Positions 1-10,129 of a DNA stretch of 64,000 nt are shown here, in pieces. The translations under genes were made by a program, and so were the position numbers. The stretch covers positions 372,001 to 436,000 of the forward strand of contig NZ_CP029642.1 in the NCBI RefSeq assembly GCF_003268655.1, in the 5' to 3' direction. Every line of letters starts with the position of its first letter. The stretch's first letter is position 1. The notes under the pieces are model-generated. The model was not told the origin of the DNA. It saw only the letters and a list, made by a program, of their open reading frames with translations, and did not search any database. This DNA comes from Arthrobacter dokdonellae (GTDB lineage: Bacteria; Actinomycetota; Actinomycetes; Actinomycetales; Micrococcaceae).

Positions 1-396
1 GTCAGCGGCCCGAACGTCCTTGGCGAGGACCAGGTTGCCTCGATGGCCAAGGACTCGATCGTGTTCGCCATGGCCAACCCCACCCCCGAAGTGGACCCGG
101 TCGTCGCCTCCAGGCACGCCGCCGTCGTGGCCACGGGCCGCAGCGACTTTCCCAACCAGATCAACAATGTCCTGGCGTTCCCCGGCTTCTTCCGCGGACT
201 GCTCGACGCGGGCGTGTCCGACATCACCGACGATATGCTGGTCGCAGCAGCCTCCGCCATTGCCAACCGCGTGGACGCCTCCGAACTGAATGCCAGCTAC
301 ATCATTCCCAGCGTCTTCGACCCGCATGTGGCCGGCGACGTCGCCTCCGCAGTGGCCGCCGCGGCAGGATCATCGAACGAAAGGACGCAGTCATGA
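1..396 (+). CDS. NAD(P)-dependent malic enzyme, C-terminal part
   Basis: Partial gene that enters from the left edge in frame 1; 131 codons are visible. Malic enzyme decarboxylates malate to pyruvate with reduction of NAD(P). The visible part carries family blocks [12 protein letters not shown] and [19 protein letters not shown] (about residues 22-60 of the fragment), which belong to the NAD-binding lobe of bacterial malic enzymes. Its TGA stop lies inside the ATGA that starts malate synthase (4-bp overlap), so the two are probably co-transcribed. The pairing fits the window's glyoxylate theme: malate synthase makes malate from glyoxylate and malic enzyme turns it to pyruvate. NAD versus NADP preference cannot be read from the fragment. 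Confidence 0.93.
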   Translation, partial: VSGPNVLGEDQVASMAKDSIVFAMANPTPEVDPVVASRHAAVVATGRSDFPNQINNVLAFPGFFRGLLDAGVSDITDDMLVAAASAIANRVDASELNASYIIPSVFDPHVAGDVASAVAAAAGSSNERTQS

Positions 397-2021
397 CCAA
401 CGCCTCCCTCCCCACCGCCTCCGTTGCCGTCACGGATCCTACCCCGATTCCCCGCGCCGGCGAGATCCTGACGCCCGGCGCCCTGGCGTTCGTCGCGGAA
501 CTTAACCGCCGCTTCAACCCGGTCCGCAAGGAGCGGCTGGCCGAGCGCACCTCGAAGCGCGAGCGTGCCGCGGCCACCGGCGGCCTGGACTTCCTGCCCG
601 AAACAGCCAGCGTCCGCGCCGGCGGCTGGAAGGTGGCTTCGGCCCCCCCTGCGCTGGCGGACCGGCGCGTGGAGATGACCGGACCGGCGTCGCCGGCCAA
701 GATGGCCATCAACGCGCTCAACTCCGGCGCCAAGGTGTGGCTGGCCGACCTCGAGGACGCCAGCACCCCCCTCTGGGCAAACGTGGTGGACGCTGTCCTG
801 AACCTGCGCGATGCCGCGCAGGGCACCCTGTCCTACACCTCCCCCGAAGGCAAGGAATACCGCCTCCGCACGGACGCCCCGCTGTCCGTGGTCGTCGCCC
901 GCCCCCGCGGCTGGCACCTGGAGGAAAGCCACGTGCTGGTCGACGGCGAACCCAGCTCGGGCGCCCTGGTGGACTTTGGCCTGCACTTCTTCCACACGGC
1001 CAAGCTGCTTCTCGCCAACGGCCAGGGTCCGTATTACTACCTGCCGAAGATGGAAAGCCATCTCGAGGCAAGGCTCTGGAACGACGTCTTTATGTTTGCC
1101 CAGGACTACCTCGGCATCCCGCAGGGAACCGTGCGCGCCACCGTGCTCATCGAAACGATCCCCGCCGCCTTTGAAATGGACGAGATCCTCTACGAATTGC
1201 GCGAACATGCCTCGGGGCTGAACGCCGGACGCTGGGATTACCTCTTCAGCATCATCAAGTATTTCCGGGACGCCGGCGCCGCCTTTGTCCTCCCGGACCG
1301 CGGCCAGATCACCATGACCGCGCCGTTCATGCGTGCCTACACCGAACTGCTGGTGAAGACGTGCCACCATCGCGGCGCCTTCGCCATGGGTGGCATGGCT
1401 GCCGTCATCCCCAACCGGCGGGAGCCCGAGGTTACCGCCGCAGCCTTTGACAAGGTCCGAGCGGATAAGACACGTGAGGCCAATGACGGCTTTGACGGCT
1501 CTTGGGTGGCACACCCGGACCTGGTCCCCGTCTGTCGAGAAGTATTCGATTCAGTCCTCGGTGAGAACCCCAACCAGCTTCAGAAGCAACGACCGGAAGT
1601 CCGTGTCAATGCCTCCGAGTTGTTGGACATCGCCTCCGCCAAGGGCACAGTGACCGAGGAAGGGCTGCGCCTGAACCTCTACGTGGCCGTCGCCTACACC
1701 GCCGTCTGGCTCTCCGGCAGCGGCGCCGTGGCCATCCACAACCTCATGGAAGACGCCGCCACGGCTGAAATCTCCCGCTCCCAGGTGTGGCAGCAGATCC
1801 ACAACGCCGTCACGCTCGCGGACACCGGCAGGACCGTCACCCGCGAGCTTGTCCAGGAAATCCTGGCCGAGGAAACGGCAAAGCTCCACGGTGAGGTGGG
1901 CGACAACGCTTTTGCCAAGTACTACAAGCCGGCCAGTGACCTGATCGCGGACATCTGCCTCTCGGAGGATTACACCGACTTCCTGACGGTACCGGCCTAC
2001 GAACTGGCGGCTGGAGCATGA
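393..2021 (+). CDS. aceB: Malate synthase A
   Basis: Condenses glyoxylate and acetyl-CoA to malate in the cytosol. The 542-residue length is normal for the A isoform. Recognisable blocks are the early Arg-rich segment [65 protein letters not shown] and the late [17 protein letters not shown]. The ATG at 393 overlaps the malic enzyme stop, with AAAGGA at 380-385 as ribosome binding site. Its own stop overlaps the next ATG at 2018. No isocitrate lyase gene is in the window, so here glyoxylate more likely comes from allantoin or ureidoglycolate than from the glyoxylate shunt; that is inference from context. Confidence 0.97.
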   Translation: MTNASLPTASVAVTDPTPIPRAGEILTPGALAFVAELNRRFNPVRKERLAERTSKRERAAATGGLDFLPETASVRAGGWKVASAPPALADRRVEMTGPASPAKMAINALNSGAKVWLADLEDASTPLWANVVDAVLNLRDAAQGTLSYTSPEGKEYRLRTDAPLSVVVARPRGWHLEESHVLVDGEPSSGALVDFGLHFFHTAKLLLANGQGPYYYLPKMESHLEARLWNDVFMFAQDYLGIPQGTVRATVLIETIPAAFEMDEILYELREHASGLNAGRWDYLFSIIKYFRDAGAAFVLPDRGQITMTAPFMRAYTELLVKTCHHRGAFAMGGMAAVIPNRREPEVTAAAFDKVRADKTREANDGFDGSWVAHPDLVPVCREVFDSVLGENPNQLQKQRPEVRVNASELLDIASAKGTVTEEGLRLNLYVAVAYTAVWLSGSGAVAIHNLMEDAATAEISRSQVWQQIHNAVTLADTGRTVTRELVQEILAEETAKLHGEVGDNAFAKYYKPASDLIADICLSEDYTDFLTVPAYELAAGA

Positions 2022-3286
2022 GCCACGTGACGTCGCTCTCACCGGAGGACCTCGCCCGGATAGATGCCTCCCTGCAGGCTACCGACCAGTTGCTGGACCG
2101 CAACTACCCCGGCGACGACGGCTCGCGCCAGCCTGTGCACACCGTGTACGTGCCGGCGGACAGGTTCACCACCACCTTTGCCGCCGACTGGGGGGCGCAG
2201 GGCCTTGAGGCGATCAACAACGCCGGCGGCCTCGAGCGCCTGGGCGCCCTGCTGGGCCAGGACGACGAACTGGCCGCGGCCGTGGCCCCCCGGGTCGCCG
2301 CCAAACTTTCCAGCGAGCCGATTGAGGACCTGCGCCTGGACTTCGAGGACGGCTTCGGCGACCGCGGCGACGACGTCGAGGACGCGGCCGCCGTGGCCGC
2401 GGCCAAGACCGTCAGCGCCGCAGTGGCTGCCGGGACGGCCCCGCCGTTCATCGGCATCCGCTTCAAGTGCTTTGAGGCCCCCACCCGGGCCCGCGGCGTG
2501 CGCACCCTGGACCTGTTCGTCTCGACGCTGGTCCAATCCGGGGAACTCCCTGACGGCCTCGTGCTGACCCTGCCCAAGGTGACCGCCGTGGACCAGGTCA
2601 AGGCCATGGACTTCGCGGTGGGACGTCTGGAAAAAATCCACGGACTGCCAGCTGGCCGGCTGCGCTTTGAGGTGCAGGTGGAAACACCGCAGCTCATTCT
2701 GGGACCTGACGGCACCTCCCCTGTGGCACAGCTGCCCCACGTGGTTCCCGGCCGCATCAGTGCGCTGCACTACGGCACCTATGACTACAGCGCCTCGTTG
2801 GAAATTTCCGCCGAATACCAGTCCATGGAACATCCTGTTGCCGATTTTGCCAAGGAAGTCATGCAGCTGGCCGTGGCCGGCACGGGCATCCGCCTCTCCG
2901 ACGGCTCGACCAACATCATGCCGGTCGGTGAGGGTGCAGATGCTGCCTGGGCACTGCACGGCCGCCTGGTCCGCCGCTCCCTGGAGCGCGGCTACTACCA
3001 GGGCTGGGACCTGAACCCGGCCCAGCTGCCGAGCCGTTTCAGCGCCACGTACGCGTTCTACCGCCAGGGCCTGCCAGCCGCTGCCTTACGCCTGCGCAAC
3101 TACGTGGAGCAGACCCCTGGGGCCGTCATGGACGAACCAGCCACGGCCCGCGCCTTGGCCAACTTCATCCTGCGCGGCCTGGTCTGCGGAGCTGCCGGTG
3201 CCGAGGAAGTACAGGCCCAGACGGGCCTTGACCGAACCCAACTGACGGCGCTGGCCCACCCGCGGCTCGCTACCGTTTCCCACTAA
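2018..3286 (+). CDS. DUF6986 / CitE-like aldolase-fold protein
   Basis: A 422-residue protein related to the HpcH/HpaI aldolase and citrate lyase beta superfamily. The acidic block [20 protein letters not shown] (about residues 107-126) and the later [11 protein letters not shown] resemble the metal-binding and CoA-ester lyase strands of CitE-like enzymes. It starts at the ATGA overlap with aceB and ends 11 bp before the aminohydrolase start, so it sits inside the glyoxylate/ureide operon. Homologues of this type next to malate synthase and allantoin genes are usual in actinobacteria. A role on a glyoxylate- or malate-type substrate is inference; no reaction is assigned. Confidence 0.75.
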   Translation: MSHVTSLSPEDLARIDASLQATDQLLDRNYPGDDGSRQPVHTVYVPADRFTTTFAADWGAQGLEAINNAGGLERLGALLGQDDELAAAVAPRVAAKLSSEPIEDLRLDFEDGFGDRGDDVEDAAAVAAAKTVSAAVAAGTAPPFIGIRFKCFEAPTRARGVRTLDLFVSTLVQSGELPDGLVLTLPKVTAVDQVKAMDFAVGRLEKIHGLPAGRLRFEVQVETPQLILGPDGTSPVAQLPHVVPGRISALHYGTYDYSASLEISAEYQSMEHPVADFAKEVMQLAVAGTGIRLSDGSTNIMPVGEGADAAWALHGRLVRRSLERGYYQGWDLNPAQLPSRFSATYAFYRQGLPAAALRLRNYVEQTPGAVMDEPATARALANFILRGLVCGAAGAEEVQAQTGLDRTQLTALAHPRLATVSH

Positions 3287-3297
3287 AGGATTCATTG

Positions 3298-4110
3298 ATG
3301 GCCAAGTACCATTCCCCCGTGGGCGGCCTGCCGCCGCAGACACACCTCACCACCGAACGTGCCATCGTGACGGAGGCCTATACGGTCATCCCGAAGGGTG
3401 TCATGACGGACATTGTCACGAGCACCCTGCCGGGGTTCTCGAACTCCCGTGCCTGGATCCTGGCCCGGCCGATCTCCGGTTTCGCCACCACGTTCTCACA
3501 GCTGATCGTGGAGATCGGCCCGGGCGGCGGCGCACCGCGCGCCGAGTTCGAGGCCGGCGTCGAAGGCGTCATCTTCGTCACCCGCGGCAAGGTCAACCTG
3601 ACCCTGGAGGGCGAACTGCACGAGCTCGAGGAGGGCGGTTACGCCTACCTGGCCGCCGGCGACATCTGGGGCCTGGAAAACGTCTCCGACGACGTCGTGT
3701 CCTTCCAATGGATCCGAAAGGCCTACGAGCGGCTCGACGGTTATGAGGCCAAGTCCTTCGTCACCAGTGACGCGGAGGTGGAGCCCACGGCCATGCCCGA
3801 CACCAACGGTGCCTGGAAGACCACCCGCTTCACCGATTCCTCCGACCTGGCACACGACATGCAGGTGAACATCGTGACGTTCCAGCCCGGCGGGGTCATC
3901 CCCTTCCCCGAAACCCACGTCATGGAGCACGGCCTCTACGTGTTGGAGGGCAAGGCCATGTACCTGCTCAACAACGACTGGGTCGAGGTGGAGGCCGGCG
4001 ACTTCATGTGGCTGCGCGCGTTCTGCCCGCAGGCCTGCTACGCCGGCGGTCCGGGCGAGTTCCGCTACCTGCTCTACAAGGACATGAACCGACAGATCAA
4101 GCTGACGTAG
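3298..4110 (+). CDS. allE: (S)-ureidoglycine aminohydrolase (bicupin)
   Basis: Removes ammonia from (S)-ureidoglycine to give ureidoglycolate, in the purine/allantoin degradation path. The 270-residue protein has two cupin halves: the first around VEGVIFVTRGKVNLTLEGE (about 80-100), the second around ETHVMEHGLYVLEGKAMY (about 204-221), where the Glu-His-His set suits Mn binding. The C-terminal stretch RAFCPQACYAGG with LLYKDMNR is typical of AllE. The ATG at 3298 is preferred over an in-frame TTG at 3295 because AAAGGA (3285-3290) is well spaced for it. It is the last gene of the run that begins at malic enzyme and is followed by a hairpin with a T tract. Confidence 0.92.
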   Translation: MAKYHSPVGGLPPQTHLTTERAIVTEAYTVIPKGVMTDIVTSTLPGFSNSRAWILARPISGFATTFSQLIVEIGPGGGAPRAEFEAGVEGVIFVTRGKVNLTLEGELHELEEGGYAYLAAGDIWGLENVSDDVVSFQWIRKAYERLDGYEAKSFVTSDAEVEPTAMPDTNGAWKTTRFTDSSDLAHDMQVNIVTFQPGGVIPFPETHVMEHGLYVLEGKAMYLLNNDWVEVEAGDFMWLRAFCPQACYAGGPGEFRYLLYKDMNRQIKLT

Positions 4111-4144
4111 GGGTTCCGTGGTTTTTGCCGCCGCTCCTGCAAAT

Positions 4145-4190
4145 TGCCGCCGCTGGACCGGTGGCATTTTGCGGCAGCGGCGGCATTTTT
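4145..4190 (+). terminator. Hairpin with T tract after allE
   Basis: An 11-bp perfect stem, TGCCGCCGCTG (4145-4155) pairing with CAGCGGCGGCA (4175-4185), is followed directly by TTTTT (4186-4190). This fits a rho-independent terminator for the upstream operon. It is also part of the repeated block seen again beyond the AAA ATPase gene. Confidence 0.6.
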
Positions 4191-4220
4191 GCGCTGGAGC
4201 CGTCAGGGCCTGCGCGCCCG
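4178..4220 (+). repeat. 43-nt direct repeat, copy A (left of the AAA ATPase gene)
   Basis: By eye, 40 of 43 positions match copy B at 5835-5877. Both begin CGGCGGCATTTTTGC, have the same-length middle carrying the three mismatches, and end in an identical 22-nt box beginning GCCGTCAGGGCC. Copy B's box is the end of a minus-strand gene, so copy A looks like a duplicated gene end plus terminator. Confidence 0.7.
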
Positions 4221-4255
4221 CCGCCGGCAGCGGATCGCTCTGCTAGTGTCTGCCC

Positions 4256-5761
4256 ATGGATGAAAAATTGGGGATGTTCGTTAAGGACTTTGGTTCGCTG
4301 GTGCAGTTGGCGCAGGCCGGAATGGACGTGGTGCCCAACGGCAGGCAGGTCCTTGACGCCCTCAACGCACACATGGGAACGCCGGCCGCCGAGCTTTCCG
4401 TGGTGGTGGAGCAACTACCGGCGCACCGCCTGGTGGACCTGGACATGCTGATGGAGGCCATCGCGGCACGCGACCCGGACAGCCGCCTGGTGGGCGTCGG
4501 CGGCGGCGACCATCGCAACCACATGTCACTGAGTGAGATCATTCAGCAGTCGTTGATGTACCCGCGCTTCCCGCTCTCCCGGCCCGACTACAAAAACGAG
4601 GCCGTGGGCCCCGACGAGCAGCGCCAGGTGGTGGCACTGGGCCTGTGGCTTTTCACCTACGACGGATCGCCGCTGGCTGTGCTGCAGCGCGAGGCGAACC
4701 CGCAATTCGGCAGCAACTTTGCCTCGCTGGAAGTCCTGTCGGCGGATCCGCCGTCGGCCGCCTTCTTCCTGGCCGAGGTGCGCCGCCATCTGGAAAGAAA
4801 CAGCGTGTTCAAGGGCCAGGTGATCTCCCTGGCCCTGAGCGACTACGGCCCCGGCGTGGGCGGGGTGACGTTCATCCGGCGCCCCGATTTGCCCGGCAGC
4901 GACGTCGTCCTACCCGACGGCGTGCTCAGCCGGGTGGAGGACCACACCCTGGGGATCGGCCGGCAGGCGCAGGCCCTGAAGGCCCACGGCCAGCACCTCA
5001 AGCGCGGCCTGCTGCTGTACGGTCCGCCCGGAACCGGCAAGACGCACACCGTCCGCTACCTCTTGGGCCAAAGCGAAGGCACGACGGCGGTGCTCCTCTC
5101 CGGCGTCTCGCTCGCCCGCGTCGCGGAGGCTGCGAAGCTGGCCCGCGCCCTGGCGCCGTCAATCGTGGTGTTGGAGGATGTCGACCTGATCGCGGAGGAC
5201 CGCAGCTTTGGCCACGGCCCGCAGCCGCTGCTGTTTGAGGTCCTGGACGCCATGGACGGGCTGGACAGCGATTCCGACGTAGCGTTCGTGCTCACCACCA
5301 ACCGCGTGGACATGCTCGAACGTGCATTGGCCCAGCGGCCCGGCCGCGTTGACCTGGCCGTGGAGATCCCGCTGCCTTCGGAGCCGGAACGCCTGGCGTT
5401 GCTGAGCCTTTATTCGCGCGGAATGTCCTTCTCGGAGCCGGCGTTCCAGGCCGCCGCGGCACGGGTCGCAGGCACCACGGCCTCCTTTGCCAAGGAACTC
5501 ATCCGGCGCTGCGTGCTTGCCGCCTCACTGGATGGGGAAAGCCCCAACGATTGCCACCTGGCCGCGGCCGTTGACGAGCTCATGGCCGAGGGCGAATCCC
5601 TCACCCGGAGCCTGCTTGGCAGTAGTGGTGCCGGAGCAGGCGAGAGCGGTGAAAATGAGGGCAGCGCCGACGGGCACGTGGAATTCGCCGCACCGCACCC
5701 AGGCATGCAGGGCGCGACGGTCCGCTACAGTGCCTCATATCGACCCATGACCGGCCAATAA
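4256..5761 (+). CDS. AAA+ family ATPase
   Basis: A 501-residue ATPase of the FtsH/CDC48-like AAA type. Walker A is GPPGTGKT (256-263), Walker B is VVLEDVD (about 304-310), the sensor is TTNR (about 346-349) and an arginine-finger-like QRPGRVD follows. The N-terminal 250 residues match no domain I recognise; the C-terminal tail (from about 450) is Ser/Gly/Glu-rich and probably disordered. There is no transmembrane helix or protease motif, so it may be a stand-alone remodelling factor. It is a single-gene unit: the terminator-like hairpin lies on its left and a related one on its right, and the 43-nt repeats flank it. Its substrate is unknown. Confidence 0.8.
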   Translation: MDEKLGMFVKDFGSLVQLAQAGMDVVPNGRQVLDALNAHMGTPAAELSVVVEQLPAHRLVDLDMLMEAIAARDPDSRLVGVGGGDHRNHMSLSEIIQQSLMYPRFPLSRPDYKNEAVGPDEQRQVVALGLWLFTYDGSPLAVLQREANPQFGSNFASLEVLSADPPSAAFFLAEVRRHLERNSVFKGQVISLALSDYGPGVGGVTFIRRPDLPGSDVVLPDGVLSRVEDHTLGIGRQAQALKAHGQHLKRGLLLYGPPGTGKTHTVRYLLGQSEGTTAVLLSGVSLARVAEAAKLARALAPSIVVLEDVDLIAEDRSFGHGPQPLLFEVLDAMDGLDSDSDVAFVLTTNRVDMLERALAQRPGRVDLAVEIPLPSEPERLALLSLYSRGMSFSEPAFQAAAARVAGTTASFAKELIRRCVLAASLDGESPNDCHLAAAVDELMAEGESLTRSLLGSSGAGAGESGENEGSADGHVEFAAPHPGMQGATVRYSASYRPMTGQ

Positions 5762-5800
5762 CCCCGCTGCTCCGGCAGCCGCGCCGCCAGCCGGAATTTT

Positions 5801-5847
5801 TGCCGCCGGTCCAACCATGGCGAGAGTGGGGGAGCGGCGGCATTTTT
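5801..5847 (+). terminator. Hairpin with T tract after the AAA ATPase gene
   Basis: TGCCGCCG (5801-5808) pairs with CGGCGGCA (5835-5842), then TTTTT (5843-5847). It is weaker than the hairpin at 4145 because the stem is 8 bp and the loop 26 nt. It sits between the stop of the ATPase gene and the stop of the convergent membrane-protein gene. Confidence 0.45.
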
Positions 5848-5877
5848 GCACGGGGGCCGTCAGGGCCTGCGCGCCCG
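5835..5877 (+). repeat. 43-nt direct repeat, copy B (right of the AAA ATPase gene)
   Basis: Pairs with copy A (4178-4220). Here the last 18 nt form the 3' end of the minus-strand membrane protein, encoding its Arg-rich tail and stop. That makes copy B the likely original and copy A the derivative. Confidence 0.7.
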
Positions 5878-6174
5878 GCGCCGCCGGCCCATGCGGTACC
5901 CGGCCGTAAAAGCGAGCACCAGCAGGCCCGCCACCAGCAGCACCACGCCGGCAATGGCCCAGGGGTCCACGAACGTCAGGGAGTCCGGGAGATCGCCGGA
6001 CCCGGTCAAGGTCAGGTTGTCCGAGGTGACGAACTCCCTGGGCTGGCCGGCGTAGGCAAGCATGACAACGCCTGCAAGCACGGCGGCGAGCGCCAGGCCC
6101 GGCACGGCACGCCCCCTGAGCCGACCGAATCGATATTGCCTTGGCCTGCCGCTGTGGTCCCCCGAGGTGTGCAT
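5860..6174 (-). CDS. Small two-helix membrane protein, unknown function
   Basis: A 104-residue protein with two hydrophobic segments, about 28-46 (GLALAAVLAGVVMLAYAG) and 73-92 (AIAGVVLLVAGLLVLAF), separated by a short polar loop and ending in an Arg-rich tail. I do not recognise the family. The ATG at 6174 was chosen over longer in-frame options because the longer N terminus is Arg/Pro/Ser-rich and looks non-coding. TAGGCT lies just upstream of this ATG, so the transcript may be leaderless. The gene converges on the ATPase gene and its 3' end overlaps the repeat. Confidence 0.6.
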   Translation of the reverse strand: MHTSGDHSGRPRQYRFGRLRGRAVPGLALAAVLAGVVMLAYAGQPREFVTSDNLTLTGSGDLPDSLTFVDPWAIAGVVLLVAGLLVLAFTAGYRMGRRRRARRP

Positions 6175-6336
6175 GCGCGCCAGCCTAGCAGGGAGCCCCC
6201 CTGACGCTTGCCTTATGCGCAGGCCCAGCTCTGCGCAGCTTGTCCTCCTGCGCAACGACAGGCGCCGCGGCGGCGCGTGATGATGGTCCACCGGCGCGGA
6301 TTATGCCGTGGCACACATCAAAGCCCGCCAACCCCC

Positions 6337-6365
6337 TTGACTATGCGCTCCACCTTGCCTAAACT
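6337..6365 (+). promoter_or_regulatory. Promoter of the hyi-glxR-gcl operon
   Basis: TTGACT (6337-6342) and TAAACT (6360-6365) are separated by exactly 17 bp, a good match to a housekeeping sigma promoter. The -10 box touches the inverted repeat that starts at 6365, so a bound repressor would cover the transcription start. Confidence 0.65.
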
Positions 6366-6402
6366 TTTCATAAAGTAGAATCTAAATTCCACTAGATGAA
6401 AA
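6365..6402 (+). promoter_or_regulatory. 38-bp operator-like inverted repeat upstream of hyi
   Basis: Two 17-nt arms around a 4-nt spacer (6382-6385). The arms read TTTTCATNNAGTNGAAT and its reverse complement; 14 of 17 positions pair. The A/T-rich composition stands out from the surroundings. The position immediately after the -10 box fits repression. IclR- or GntR-family control of glyoxylate genes is common, but no such regulator gene is in the window, so the protein is unassigned. Confidence 0.6.
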
Positions 6403-6461
6403 TCTGACGGAAGAGTCGACCAAGATCACGGAACGCCGACGTTCCTCGGAAGGACCCCACG

Positions 6462-7256
6462 ATGACGTACACAGTGAACTGCTCCATCCTCCTCACGGAG
6501 CTGCCCCTGCTGGAGCGCCCCGCAGCAGCCAAGGCCGCAGGTTTTGACGCCGTCGAGTTCTGGTGGCCCTTTGACACCTCTGTCCCGACGGACGCCGACC
6601 TGACCGCCTTTGAGCGCGCCATCACCGACGCGGGCGTCCAGCTGACCGGCCTGAACTTCAACGCCGGCAACATGCCTGCCGGCGACCGCGGCCTGGTCTC
6701 CTGGAAGGGCCGCTGCTCCGAATTCAAGGACAACATCGACGTCGTCGTCGGCATCGGCGAGCGCCTCGGCACGAAGGCCTTCAACGCCCTCTACGGCAAC
6801 CGCCAGGACGAGTTCACCCCGGCCGAGCAGGATGAGCTGGCCGTGCAGAACCTCGTCGCCGCCGCCCAGGGCGTCGCAAAGATCGGCGGCACCGTGCTCT
6901 TGGAGCCCGTCTCCGGCACCCCGGCCTACCCGCTGAAGACCGCCGCCGACGCGCTGGCCGTCATCGCCAAGACCAGCGAGGCCGGCGTCGGAAACGTCAA
7001 GCTGCTCGCCGATTTCTACCACCTGGCCGTCAACGGCGACGACGTTGCCGCCGTGATCGAGAACCACGCCAAGGACTTCGGCCACATCCAGATCGCCGAC
7101 AACCCCGGCCGCGGCGCCCCCGGCACCGGCAACCTGCCCCTGGGCGAGTGGATCACCCGCAGCCGCGAGCTCGGCTACGACGGCTACATCGGCCTGGAAT
7201 ACAAGGCAGCGGCGGACGACGCGTTCGCCTGGGCCATCCGCCAGCCTGCCCTCTAG
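6462..7256 (+). CDS. hyi: Hydroxypyruvate isomerase
   Basis: Interconverts hydroxypyruvate and tartronate semialdehyde in the glyoxylate/glycerate pathway. The 264-residue TIM-barrel protein of the xylose isomerase-like (AP endonuclease 2) superfamily shows ANCS-like start VNCSILLTELP, FDAVEFWWPF, FNAGNMPAGDRG, LEPVSGTPAYPL, LADFYHLAVNGDD and GHIQIADNPGRGAPGTG. The Glu, Asp and His residues of these blocks are the usual metal ligands. The ATG at 6462 follows GGAAGGA (6448-6454). First gene of the operon behind the promoter at 6337. Confidence 0.95.
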   Translation: MTYTVNCSILLTELPLLERPAAAKAAGFDAVEFWWPFDTSVPTDADLTAFERAITDAGVQLTGLNFNAGNMPAGDRGLVSWKGRCSEFKDNIDVVVGIGERLGTKAFNALYGNRQDEFTPAEQDELAVQNLVAAAQGVAKIGGTVLLEPVSGTPAYPLKTAADALAVIAKTSEAGVGNVKLLADFYHLAVNGDDVAAVIENHAKDFGHIQIADNPGRGAPGTGNLPLGEWITRSRELGYDGYIGLEYKAAADDAFAWAIRQPAL

Positions 7257-7298
7257 CCCCTCCCGACTTTCCCGCACACTTCACGCAAAGGACACACA

Positions 7299-8177
7299 AT
7301 GAGCAACGTTGCAGTTATCGGTCTCGGCATCATGGGCCTGCCCATGGCGGTCAACCTCGTCAAGGCCGGCCACACGGTCGCCGGCTTCAACCGCAGCCAG
7401 GGCGCCATTGACAAGCTCGCCGCCGCCGGCGGCCGCGGCGCAACCAGCATTGCCGACGCCGTCAAGGGCGCCGACGTCGTCATCACCATGGTCCCGGACT
7501 CCCCCGACGTCGAGGCCGTCGTTTCCGGCGCAGACGGCGTGTTCGCCAACGCCGCCAAGGGCACCCTGTGGGTCGACGCCAGCTCCATCCGCCCGGATGT
7601 TGCCAAGCGCCTCGCCGAGGACGCCGTCGCCGCGGGCATCCGCCCCCTCGACGCCCCGGTCTCCGGCGGCGAGCAGGGCGCCATCGACGGCGTCCTGTCC
7701 ATCATGGTCGGCGGCGACGCCAAGGACTTCGCGGACGCACAGGACGTGCTCAACGCCGTCGGCAAGACCATTGTCCACGTCGGCCCCGCCGGCTCGGGCC
7801 AGACTGTCAAGGCCGCCAACCAGCTCATCGTGGCCGTGAACATCCAGGCCCTGTCCGAAGCCATCGTCTTCCTGGAGGCGTACGGCGTCGACACCGACGC
7901 CGCACTGAAGGTCCTCGGCGGCGGCCTGGCCGGCTCCAAGGTCCTGGAGCAGAAGGGCCAGAAGATGCTCGACCGCAACTTCGACCCCGGCTTCCGCCTG
8001 GCCCTGCACAACAAGGACCTTGGCATCGTCACGGCTGCCGCCCGCGAGGCCGGCGTCACCGTCCCGCTCGGCGGCGCGGTCGCCCAGCTCGTCACGGGCA
8101 TGGTCGCCCAGGGCGACGGCGGCCTGGACCACTCGGGCCTCTTCAAGCAGGCGCTCGCCTCCTCCGGACGCAAGTAG
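7299..8177 (+). CDS. glxR: 2-Hydroxy-3-oxopropionate (tartronate semialdehyde) reductase
   Basis: Reduces tartronate semialdehyde to glycerate with NAD(P)H. The 292-residue beta-hydroxyacid dehydrogenase has an N-terminal Rossmann motif VIGLGIMGLPMAVNLVKAGH (5-24), the substrate block DAPVSGGEQGA, and catalytic Lys171 in GQTVKAANQ, the position expected for the family. AAAGGA (7285-7290) precedes the ATG. It follows hyi by 42 bp and is separated from gcl by a hairpin. Confidence 0.96.
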   Translation: MSNVAVIGLGIMGLPMAVNLVKAGHTVAGFNRSQGAIDKLAAAGGRGATSIADAVKGADVVITMVPDSPDVEAVVSGADGVFANAAKGTLWVDASSIRPDVAKRLAEDAVAAGIRPLDAPVSGGEQGAIDGVLSIMVGGDAKDFADAQDVLNAVGKTIVHVGPAGSGQTVKAANQLIVAVNIQALSEAIVFLEAYGVDTDAALKVLGGGLAGSKVLEQKGQKMLDRNFDPGFRLALHNKDLGIVTAAAREAGVTVPLGGAVAQLVTGMVAQGDGGLDHSGLFKQALASSGRK

Positions 8178-8207
8178 CCCCCACACAGGGGCCCGCCCCC
8201 ACAAGCG

Positions 8208-8246
8208 TCCCGCCGCCGGACGACGTCGAAGCGTCCGGCGGCGGGA
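8208..8246 (+). terminator. Strong hairpin between glxR and gcl
   Basis: Perfect 15-bp stem TCCCGCCGCCGGACG (8208-8222) with its complement (8232-8246) and a 9-nt loop. There is no T tract, so it may attenuate, protect the glxR 3' end or simply cause a step in expression instead of fully terminating. Confidence 0.5.
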
Positions 8247-8342
8247 AACCCACCCCTGTTCGGCTCCCCGTTCAGCTTCCCCGTTCACCACCCCCAGCCG
8301 CCCGTTCCGGGCGCACCCCACATATTTTTGAAGGAGCACACC

Positions 8343-10121
<1,779 letters not shown>

Positions 10122-10129
10122 GAGCAACC

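Noticed and set aside
297..1514. Long minus-strand frame across malate synthase
   Set aside because: Antisense shadow of a sure gene, typical of high GC; Gly/His/Arg-rich with no family motif.
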